16,188 nt of DNA from Gammaproteobacteria bacterium HGW-Gammaproteobacteria-14 (GTDB lineage Bacteria > Pseudomonadota > Gammaproteobacteria > Pseudomonadales > Alcanivoracaceae): assembly GCA_002840115.1 (NCBI GenBank), contig PGZG01000016.1, positions 1-16,188 of the forward strand, written 5' to 3'. Both the position numbers and the translations under genes were made by a program. The stretch's first letter is position 1, and each line of letters begins with the position of its first letter. The notes below the pieces were generated by a model. That model was given only the letters and a program-made list of their open reading frames with translations. It was not told where the DNA came from and did not search any database. This document shows positions 6,880-13,590 of this stretch, one piece after another.

Positions 6880-9636
6880 ATGTCTGCATCGGTATGGGTG
6901 ACATGGCCAGCATTGACAAAATTCGGCACGCTAGGTGTGGTTGCTGGCCTGCTGACCCTGGCAATAGAACGGGAAAAGCTGTTTGAAAATAATCTGATTG
7001 ATGTTGAAAACTGGGAGCAGCGAAACGCTGAAATTATTTGTGATGAGCGCAGTCTGACCGCCCGCACAGAAGATGGCACCTGTAATATTCTATCGAACCC
7101 GGCAGAGGGTGCTGCCAATATCCGCTTTGGCCGTAACGTTGCCCGCGATGCAACCTATGGCGAAACCGAGCAAGACATACTGCTGGTTCCCAATCCCAGA
7201 GATATCAGTAACAGCCTGATGGCCCGTGATGAGTTCAAGCCGGCAGCTTCCCTGAACTTTATTGCCGCCGCCTGGATTCAGTTCATGACCCATGACTGGT
7301 TCGATCATGGCCCCAACGCTGAAGGCAATCCGATTCAGGTCCCGCTGCCTGCAGGTGATCCGCTTGGTAGTGGTGTATTGCAGGTCAAGCGCACACAGGC
7401 TGACGAGACTCGCACGGCTGACGAGGTTGGCCTGCCTGAAACACATGTGAACAAAAATACTCACTGGTGGGATGGTTCCCAAATCTACGGTAGCGACAAG
7501 GCTACCAACGATGAAATCCGCTCCTTTAATGGTGGCCGTCTTAAAATTAACAGTGACGGCACCTTGCCCACCAGCTTGTTTGGCGGCGTTCCGATTACTG
7601 GTTTCAGTGAAAACTGGTGGGTAGGCCTAAGTATGCTGCATCAGCTATTTGTACGTGAGCACAATGCGATCGCTGATATGCTTGCCAGCAAATACCCCGC
7701 TGAAAGTGATCAGTGGCTCTACGATCGTGCACGACTGATTAACTCCGCATTAATGGCGAAAATTCATACTGTAGAGTGGACTCCGGCGATTATTGCCAAT
7801 CCGGTTACCGAGCGTGCCATGTATGCTAACTGGTGGGGTTTGTTTGGCGATGGCGAAATACGCAACAAATATCAAGGTGAGGTAGAAAGCCTTTATCAAG
7901 ACTTGCAGCGTACCGATTCGTTCGTTTCCATGTTGCTAGGCTTTAATCCAATGTTGTCTAACGGTGTGGGTTCGGGGTCGATTGACCATGCTCTGGCAGG
8001 CATCGTGGGTTCTACTGAGCCGAATAATTATGGCGTTCCCTATACGCTGACGGAAGAATTCGTTGCGGTGTACAGAATGCATCCACTGATGCGTGACAAT
8101 ATTGATGTCTATGATATTGGCTCGAATGTGGCTTCACGACAGATTCCTATTGAGAATACCCGTGATGGTCAGGCGGAAAGCATTCTCGGGCAAGAGCGTC
8201 CAGAGCGACTTTGGTATTCCTTCGGCATTACCAATCCTGGTGCGCTAACGTTGAAAAACTATCCAGAGTTTCTACGTAATCTGTCAATCCCGTTTGTGGG
8301 TAATATTGACTTGGCGACGGTAGATATTATCCGCGATCGTGAGCGTGGTGTTCCCCGTTATAATGAATTCCGCCGTCAGATTGGCTTAAAACCTATTACC
8401 AAGTTCGAAGATCTTACCTCGGACCCAGAGATTCTTTCCGAACTGAAGCGTATTTATAACAATGACATTGAAATGATCGATGCATTGGTGGGGCAGCTGG
8501 CAGAGACCGTGCGCCCTGAAGGTTTTGGTTTCGGTGAAACGGCGTTCCAGATTTTTATTATGAACGCTTCCCGTCGTCTGATGACCGATCGCTTCTTTAC
8601 CAAGGATTTCCGTCCGGGTGTGTACACTCAGGAAGGTCTGGATTGGGTCAATAACACCACCATGGTGGATGTGCTGCGTCGTCACTTCCCGGACCTCAAC
8701 AGCAGTCTCGTGGGCGTGGATAATGCCTTTAAACCTTGGGGCCTGAACATTCCGGATGACTATGAGTCGTGGGCTGCCTGTGATAAGCAAGAGCACCTGT
8801 GGGTGAATGGTGCATTGCGCACCGAGTACGAAGAAGGTGAGCGTCCTGATCTCGTGCCGATCAATGTTCTGGGACTAATTGATAGCATTCTCTGGAAGAA
8901 AGTGCGTGATCGCACGGATGTTACCCCGCCGGGATATGAGAAGCCGTTGCACCCTCATGCGGCAATGGCAAAGGTTAACTTTGTGCCAACCTCAAACCAT
9001 AATTTCACGGGTCTTTTCAAGGGTAACGAGTGTGGTCTGCTGCGCCTTTCTGTAACTGGCGATCCCGCCGCGCGTGACTTTGCGCCAGGGCTGGCATGGA
9101 AGACATTTGTTGATGGCCGTCCTTCGGAGAACGTTTCAGCGCTTTACACCTTGACCGGCCAGGGCAAGAACTACAATTTCTTTGCTAATGAAATGTCGCA
9201 ATATGTGCAGCAGGAAATTAACGAGTCGCTCGGCACTAGTCTGATCTTCTCCTTGGTGTCGTTGCGCCCAACCCATTTGCGGGTGGACGATATGGCGAAA
9301 GTAAATCAAGATGGTAGCAGTGTCGGATCTGTGCGTTCGCCGACGCAGATTTACTTTGTGCCGACCAATGAAGTGCGTAACCGCTTTGCTAGCACGCCCC
9401 ATGATTTCCGGGATGATCTGACGGAGCTGCCCGCGGGAACAACGGTGTATGACGTCTATGCTACTAACCAGACGATTCGTACTTCCATATTCCCATGGGT
9501 GACCCAGCGTTATGCAAGGGAGCGCCGGGCCAGTGCGGTGAAGGTGGGTTCTCTGAAAACCACATCACCATTTACCACGTCGCAGTTTGGTGATTCTGGT
9601 ATTTTCTTCAAGCACCAGCGCTACGAAGATCGGTAA
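6880..9636 (+). CDS. Fatty-acid alpha-dioxygenase fused to a catalase-like C-terminal domain
   Basis: 918 aa. Residues ~60-645 match the alpha-dioxygenase (PIOX) branch of the cyclooxygenase/animal heme peroxidase superfamily: WIQFMTHDWFDHG with distal His138, WWDGSQIYGSD, AKIHTVEWT (His296), EEFVAVYRMHPLM with catalytic-type Tyr398 and proximal-type His401, ERGVPRYNEFRR, and ETAFQIFIMNASRRLMTDRFF. Known members use heme and O2 to turn fatty acids into 2-hydroperoxides, which lose CO2 to give aldehydes one carbon shorter. From ~685 a second domain resembles catalase-superfamily proteins (HPHAAMAKVNF, ECGLLRLSVTG, DFAPGLAWKTFVDGR, NYNFFANE); His691 has the His-to-Phe spacing of the catalase distal site, but no catalase-type proximal Tyr is evident. 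A hydrophobic stretch at 8-26 may aid membrane association. ATG 6880 follows SD GGAG six to seven nt upstream. Single-gene unit ending in the terminator at 9646. Confidence 0.85.
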   Translation: MSASVWVTWPALTKFGTLGVVAGLLTLAIEREKLFENNLIDVENWEQRNAEIICDERSLTARTEDGTCNILSNPAEGAANIRFGRNVARDATYGETEQDILLVPNPRDISNSLMARDEFKPAASLNFIAAAWIQFMTHDWFDHGPNAEGNPIQVPLPAGDPLGSGVLQVKRTQADETRTADEVGLPETHVNKNTHWWDGSQIYGSDKATNDEIRSFNGGRLKINSDGTLPTSLFGGVPITGFSENWWVGLSMLHQLFVREHNAIADMLASKYPAESDQWLYDRARLINSALMAKIHTVEWTPAIIANPVTERAMYANWWGLFGDGEIRNKYQGEVESLYQDLQRTDSFVSMLLGFNPMLSNGVGSGSIDHALAGIVGSTEPNNYGVPYTLTEEFVAVYRMHPLMRDNIDVYDIGSNVASRQIPIENTRDGQAESILGQERPERLWYSFGITNPGALTLKNYPEFLRNLSIPFVGNIDLATVDIIRDRERGVPRYNEFRRQIGLKPITKFEDLTSDPEILSELKRIYNNDIEMIDALVGQLAETVRPEGFGFGETAFQIFIMNASRRLMTDRFFTKDFRPGVYTQEGLDWVNNTTMVDVLRRHFPDLNSSLVGVDNAFKPWGLNIPDDYESWAACDKQEHLWVNGALRTEYEEGERPDLVPINVLGLIDSILWKKVRDRTDVTPPGYEKPLHPHAAMAKVNFVPTSNHNFTGLFKGNECGLLRLSVTGDPAARDFAPGLAWKTFVDGRPSENVSALYTLTGQGKNYNFFANEMSQYVQQEINESLGTSLIFSLVSLRPTHLRVDDMAKVNQDGSSVGSVRSPTQIYFVPTNEVRNRFASTPHDFRDDLTELPAGTTVYDVYATNQTIRTSIFPWVTQRYARERRASAVKVGSLKTTSPFTTSQFGDSGIFFKHQRYEDR

Positions 9637-9645
9637 CACCAGCGC

Positions 9646-9680
9646 AATAAAAAAGCCCCGTTAATCGGGGCTTTTTTATT
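9646..9680. terminator. Perfect bidirectional intrinsic terminator
   Basis: aataaaaaagccccg (9646-9660) and cggggcttttttatt (9666-9680) form a perfect 15-bp stem with loop ttaat. Each strand shows a GC core followed by a T-run. It lies 9 bp after the dioxygenase-fusion stop and 22 bp beyond the stop of the convergent monooxygenase, so it serves both. Confidence 0.95.
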
Positions 9681-9702
9681 GGTGGTTTTTCTGAAAAGAA
9701 CC

Positions 9703-11259
9703 TCAGGCCTGACGTAGCGCTTTTTTGGCCGCAGGCTTGCGTGCTTTAGTGGTGCTTTGGGTGTCAGAGACCTTTGTGGTTGCAGCAGGAACCCGTTTGA
9801 TGGCCGCAGAAGGACGACTGAACTCGAGCACACCGTCATCAATCTTGGTGTAGCGCAGCTGCGCCAGATCAAAGAAGTAATTTTGTTTAGTGGCCCAGGG
9901 CGCTTTGTTTCCCTGTTTCGGGAAAATATGTTTGGCGCGCTGGATGTAGCCCGACTGCATATCCAGGAACGGTGACTCGGTAACCTCTGGATCATGTTGG
10001 CGCGGAGTGACCTGACGCATGCCGGTTTTATCCATATGGTTCATCAGGCGGCACAGGTATTCACAGCTGATATCCGCTTTTAGTGTCCAGGACGCATTGG
10101 TGTAGCCGAAAATCATTGCAGCGTTGGGTACATCCGACAGCATCAGGGAGCGGTATGACATCGACTGGGTGATGTTGACCGGCTTGCCGTCCACGGCCAC
10201 GCTAACGCCACCCAGCAACTGTAGCGACAGCCCCGTTGCGCTGATGATGATATCCGCTTTCAGCTCCTTGCCAGACTTCAGTTTGATGCCGTCTTTAGTA
10301 AAGGTATCAATGTGATCTGTTACTACGGATGCCTTGCCCTTGCGAATGACCTTGAAGAGGTCGCCGTTTGGCACGGCACACAGGCGTTCATCCCAGGGAT
10401 TGTAGCTGGGGGTAAAGTGGCTCATATCGCCATTTTTGCCCAGCTGCTTCTCGACCATGGTCAGCAGTACTTTTTTCATGAATTTGGGCTGCGACTTGGA
10501 CAGGCGATAGACGCCGGCCTGCAGCGCCACGTTGCGACCGCGAGCCAGATGATAGACCGCTTTCTCCGGGAGTACCTTCCGCAATTGTACAGAGATCGGA
10601 TCCTGTTCTGGCACCGTGGCCACATAGGAAGGTGAGCGTTGCAACATGGTGACGTGTTTGGCTTTGTCGGTCATTGCCGGCACCAGCGTGACCGCCGTGG
10701 CGCCGCTACCGATGATCAGCACTTCCTTGTCGCTATAGTCGAGATCTTTCGGCCAGTGTTGCGGATGAATGAACGTCCCCTTGAATTGATCGCGGCCTGG
10801 GAAATCGGGGGTATAGCCTGCGGCATAGTTGTAATAGCCAGTGCAGCTGATCAGGAAGTTGCCGCGCACTTTGCTTTCACTGCCGTCTTTCTTCTGCACT
10901 GTCAGGGTCCAGAGGGCCTCGTCGCTGGACCATTCGGCGTTCATGACCTTGTGGCCAAAACGGATATGGCGGCGAACGTCATACTCGTCTGCGGTTTCGT
11001 TAATGTAGTTACGGATCAGGTGGCCGTCGGCAATGATTTTCGGCTCGGTCCAGGGTTTGAAATTGTAGCCGAGGGTGAACATGTCGGAATCCGAGCGAAT
11101 GCCTGGGTAGCGGAACAGGTCCCAGGTCCCGCCAATGGCGTCCCGACCTTCCAGAATCATGTAGGTCTTGTTCGGACAGTCCTTGCGCAGATGTACCGCC
11201 GCGCCAATGCCGGACAGGCCGGCGCCAATGATGATTACGTCTACAGTATCGATGGCCAT
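9703..11259 (-). CDS. EthA-like Baeyer-Villiger flavin monooxygenase
   Basis: Cytoplasmic NADPH- and FAD-dependent class B monooxygenase, 518 aa, inserting one oxygen next to a carbonyl; EthA of Mycobacterium tuberculosis (489 aa) is a clear relative (shared RYPGIRSDSDM, PQHWP-DLDY, GSGATAVTLVPA, NPWDERLC-type and GYTNASWTLKAD segments). Visible sites: FAD fold GAGLSG (12-17), the type I fingerprint F159-x-G-xxx-H165-xxx-W169-P170, and NADPH fold GSGATA (184-189). The frame continues to a TTG at 11274, but ATG 11259 is preferred: GGCGAG lies 7 nt upstream and the N-terminus then matches EthA. After the conserved end, ~35 extra residues form a Lys/Ala/Thr-rich basic tail (KARKPAAKKALRQA). It converges on the dioxygenase fusion; a dyad at 11308-11337 may control it. 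Natural substrate unknown; ketones or aldehydes from lipid oxidation are a guess from context. Confidence 0.9.
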   Translation of the reverse strand: MAIDTVDVIIIGAGLSGIGAAVHLRKDCPNKTYMILEGRDAIGGTWDLFRYPGIRSDSDMFTLGYNFKPWTEPKIIADGHLIRNYINETADEYDVRRHIRFGHKVMNAEWSSDEALWTLTVQKKDGSESKVRGNFLISCTGYYNYAAGYTPDFPGRDQFKGTFIHPQHWPKDLDYSDKEVLIIGSGATAVTLVPAMTDKAKHVTMLQRSPSYVATVPEQDPISVQLRKVLPEKAVYHLARGRNVALQAGVYRLSKSQPKFMKKVLLTMVEKQLGKNGDMSHFTPSYNPWDERLCAVPNGDLFKVIRKGKASVVTDHIDTFTKDGIKLKSGKELKADIIISATGLSLQLLGGVSVAVDGKPVNITQSMSYRSLMLSDVPNAAMIFGYTNASWTLKADISCEYLCRLMNHMDKTGMRQVTPRQHDPEVTESPFLDMQSGYIQRAKHIFPKQGNKAPWATKQNYFFDLAQLRYTKIDDGVLEFSRPSAAIKRVPAATTKVSDTQSTTKARKPAAKKALRQA

Positions 11260-11266
11260 GCTTACA

Positions 11267-11272
11267 CTCGCC
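11267..11272 (-). promoter_or_regulatory. Ribosome binding site that decides the monooxygenase start
   Basis: On the minus strand GGCGAG is followed by 7 nt and then ATG at 11259. The alternative in-frame TTG (11272-11274) overlaps this element and has no SD of its own. Confidence 0.6.
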
Positions 11273-11307
11273 AATGTCAGGTTCAGATGAGCAGACCTTA
11301 CCGGCGT

Positions 11308-11337
11308 GGCCCGATATGACGAAGGTCATTATGGGCC
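11308..11337. promoter_or_regulatory. 30-bp dyad, candidate operator for the monooxygenase gene
   Basis: GGCCC (11308-11312), gat, ATGAC (11316-11320), gaag, GTCAT (11325-11329), tat, GGGCC (11333-11337): two nested, exactly complementary arm pairs with equal 3-nt spacers, centred ~63 bp upstream of the monooxygenase ATG. The size and symmetry suit a TetR- or GntR-type dimer site; it could also fold as an mRNA leader hairpin. No repressor gene lies beside it in the window. Confidence 0.5.
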
Positions 11338-11403
11338 TTTCAGGAGCAGGGAGTGGCCGAGTTGACGGGTAAGTCAGGGCGCTGTGGTCGGTAGGGGCCT
11401 GTG

Positions 11404-11448
11404 TCCGGGAGATTCAGAGGCCTCAGGGAAGCTTCTGAATCTCCCGGA
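11404..11448. terminator. 18-bp hairpin after the porin gene
   Basis: The arms 11404-11421 and 11431-11448 pair over 18 positions with one G-T wobble; the outer 15 (tccgggagattcaga) are exact. The loop is 9 nt. It starts 7 bp after the porin stop and so probably ends the nas operon, but no T-run follows on the minus strand; on the plus strand cccttttag does. It may act more as a 3'-end stabiliser or decay barrier than as a classic terminator. Confidence 0.65.
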
Positions 11449-11454
11449 GCCCTT

Positions 11455-12660
11455 TTAGAACGTTGCCTCCACCATCAGCCACAGTTTTTGAGCGTCGCTT
11501 GAGAAGGTGTCCGCCTGATAGTCCGCATACTTCAATGTCAGCGTGTATTGATTGGCGAATTTCTTGCTGGCTTGGAGATTTAACTCAGTGCCCAGATCCG
11601 CGCTGCCGATGTCGCTGCTGTAGTCATGCCATACCGCAAGCAGGTTGATGTTCTTGAGGGAGCCGCCAAGACTGACGTAGGTATCCCGGATGCCGCTGGC
11701 TGGGGTGCCGAGAAATTTATCGGCCCAGCCTTGAAAGGCGTGTCCGGTTGCCAGTGGTGTCATAAAGGCAACGCCGGCGTCTTCATCAGCTCCGAGAGTT
11801 TCTACGGCAAGGCCCAGACGTACACCGGCGAATGTGGCCGCACCGGAGATCAGTGTGTAATCCGCACTGTAGTCCACCGGATTGTCGCCGTGCTCTGACT
11901 GCTTGGCAGCTTCAACGCGGTAGTCGAGCGTCAGGCTGTCGAATGCTACCTTGCCCGCCACGTAGGCGCCGATGGTTTGCGATGACAAGGCGGCGGCATC
12001 ATTGAAGTCCAGGGCGTACAGGTAGGCGCCCGTTGTTGCCGCTTTGTGGGCAGTCCATTTCAGATTCAGCAGATGGTGATCACTGATCAGGGCTGCGGGA
12101 ACGGCGCCATCCTGTGGTCCGAAAATACGCCGGGTGTTGCTGATCCAGGCATAATCCAGCAATACGTCATCCAGCGGCGTAAACGCCAGACGCAATGCAT
12201 CGTAGGTCTGTTCGTTTTGACGCCAGCCGACGCCGCCAATAAAGCGCTGATTATCCAGCAGGATACGTTGCCGTCCTGCGGTTGCCGTTAGCGCATCGGT
12301 GCGATAGCGCAGCGCGGCCTGATTCAGGTCGGCGCCCTTGGGGTCCACCACGACCGGCAAGGTTGCATTGCCATTACGGGTATCGTTAAAGCGCTCATCG
12401 AACAGATGGCCAACATGATCAAACTCAACGATCAGGTCCAGCCCCTGCCAGGGTGCGCTGGTGTAACTGAGCCGGGTACGCAGGGTGGACGCGTTCGCCT
12501 TTTGATCGAATGCATCATCATCCACCTGCTCATGACGCAGCCGGAACCCCAGGCTGGTGCTCCCTTCTTTCAGGGCGCTGGCCAGATCATCCGCGCCGAT
12601 AACTGGCAACGGTAACAGAGCAACACAACATAACGGGGCAGCAAGCAGTAAGCGGGACAT
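11455..12660 (-). CDS. Alginate-export-family outer-membrane porin
   Basis: 401-aa predicted outer-membrane beta-barrel with a Sec signal peptide (cleavage likely after VIGA, residues 20-23). Alternating beta strands run throughout, as in LGFRLRHEQVDDDAFDQKAN, YRTDALTATAGRQRI and DNQRFIGGVGWRQNEQTYD, a pattern typical of the alginate_exp/AlgE-like porin family, and the protein ends in ...LMVEATF with the terminal Phe recognised by the BAM machinery. ATG 12660 follows SD GAGGAAG. It lies 51 bp after cobA on the same strand and so probably is the last gene of the nas operon. No alginate genes are nearby, so passage of nitrate, nitrite or another small anion is a better contextual guess than alginate export. 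Family assignment is moderately sure, substrate unknown. Confidence 0.75.
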   Translation of the reverse strand: MSRLLLAAPLCCVALLPLPVIGADDLASALKEGSTSLGFRLRHEQVDDDAFDQKANASTLRTRLSYTSAPWQGLDLIVEFDHVGHLFDERFNDTRNGNATLPVVVDPKGADLNQAALRYRTDALTATAGRQRILLDNQRFIGGVGWRQNEQTYDALRLAFTPLDDVLLDYAWISNTRRIFGPQDGAVPAALISDHHLLNLKWTAHKAATTGAYLYALDFNDAAALSSQTIGAYVAGKVAFDSLTLDYRVEAAKQSEHGDNPVDYSADYTLISGAATFAGVRLGLAVETLGADEDAGVAFMTPLATGHAFQGWADKFLGTPASGIRDTYVSLGGSLKNINLLAVWHDYSSDIGSADLGTELNLQASKKFANQYTLTLKYADYQADTFSSDAQKLWLMVEATF

Positions 12661-12683
12661 GGCACTTCCTCATACGGTTGAAG

Positions 12684-12693
12684 GGAAATTTCC
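12684..12693. promoter_or_regulatory. Palindrome between cobA and the porin gene
   Basis: GGAAATTTCC is a perfect 10-bp palindrome in the 51-bp gap between the cobA stop and the porin start. It may be an independent operator or simple chance; no promoter hexamers could be assigned next to it. Confidence 0.2.
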
Positions 12694-12711
12694 TGTCCAT
12701 CCAAAGGCCTT

Positions 12712-13590
12712 TCATAACGACAAGGCTTCAATTTGCCCGGCTTGGGCCGGATCTTGGTGTAATGCGGTATTCGCCAGGGCAACCACCTTGCCAACAACCA
12801 GCAAGCAGGGGGTGCGCAGTTTTTGCCGGTCGGCGATCTGATCAATTTCCTGCAAGGAGCAAAACACCTGTCTCTGACAGTCGGTGGTGCCGTTCTCAAT
12901 CAGTGCTGCCGGTGTATCGGCGGCGAGTCCATGGAGGATCAGTTGCTGGCGAATATTTTTCAGTTGCGACAGCCCCATATAGAAAACCAGAGTGCGAGCA
13001 TCGTTGGCGGCCAACGAGGCCCAATGGGTATGGTCCTGTTCGTCGCTGTAATGGGCAGTGGTGAGGCAAACGCTGTCGGCAATATGCCGTTGCGTTAATG
13101 GGAAGCCGGCCGCTGCCGCACAACCAGCGGCAGCGGTAATGCCTGGCACTACGGCGGTATCAATGCCGGCCTGACGCAGGCTGGCTAACTCCTCGCCGCC
13201 GCGACCAAAAATAAAGGGATCGCCGCCCTTGAGGCGCACCACCTGTTTGCCCTGGCGCGCATGATGTATCAACAGGGCTTCAATATCCTGTTGCGGTACC
13301 GCATGGTGTCCGGGGCGCTTGCCAACATCAATGAGCAGGGCGTCGCGATGGCTCTCCTGCAATAGCGCCGGAGCAACGAGTCGGTCGTGAATCAACACGT
13401 CCGCCTGTTGAATTAATCGCAGTGCCCGCACGGTGATTAACTCGGGATCGCCGGGGCCAGCACCGACAAGGAACACTTTGCCGAGCGATGCGCTAACCCG
13501 GTTTTCATTGGCACGGGGAATGCGCGAGGTTCTGTCAGTGCGCGACTCGTTGCGCATCCAGTCAATCCAGGGAGCGAACAGACTCAGCAT
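12712..13590 (-). CDS. cobA: Uroporphyrinogen-III C-methyltransferase (SUMT)
   Basis: SAM-dependent enzyme that methylates uroporphyrinogen III at C2 and C7 to give precorrin-2, the precursor of siroheme (cofactor of assimilatory nitrite and sulfite reductases) and of cobalamin. Family motifs in order: VGAGPGDPELIT (SAM-binding loop), GKRPGHHAVPQQDI, VVRLKGGDPFIFGRGGEE and VPGITAAAGCAAAAGFPLT. 292 aa against about 250-280 for single-domain SUMT; the surplus is a ~36-residue Arg/Ser-rich N-terminus before GKVFLVGAGPGDP. The start is supported by AGGAGG four nt before ATG 13590 and by a 7-nt overlap with the end of nasA, indicating translational coupling. It lacks the CysG dehydrogenase/ferrochelatase half, so those steps must be encoded elsewhere. 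Beside nasA the role is surely siroheme for nitrite reduction. Confidence 0.95.
   Translation of the reverse strand: MLSLFAPWIDWMRNESRTDRTSRIPRANENRVSASLGKVFLVGAGPGDPELITVRALRLIQQADVLIHDRLVAPALLQESHRDALLIDVGKRPGHHAVPQQDIEALLIHHARQGKQVVRLKGGDPFIFGRGGEELASLRQAGIDTAVVPGITAAAGCAAAAGFPLTQRHIADSVCLTTAHYSDEQDHTHWASLAANDARTLVFYMGLSQLKNIRQQLILHGLAADTPAALIENGTTDCQRQVFCSLQEIDQIADRQKLRTPCLLVVGKVVALANTALHQDPAQAGQIEALSL

Noticed and set aside
11259..11274. TTG start giving a 523-aa monooxygenase
   Set aside because: No SD precedes the TTG, it overlaps the SD of the ATG five codons later, and the ATG start matches the N-terminus of EthA.
10639..11319. 226-aa open frame on the plus strand opposite the monooxygenase gene
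   Set aside because: It lies wholly antisense to a gene with clear EthA homology, has no recognisable domain and no SD; it is a by-product of the codon bias of the real gene.
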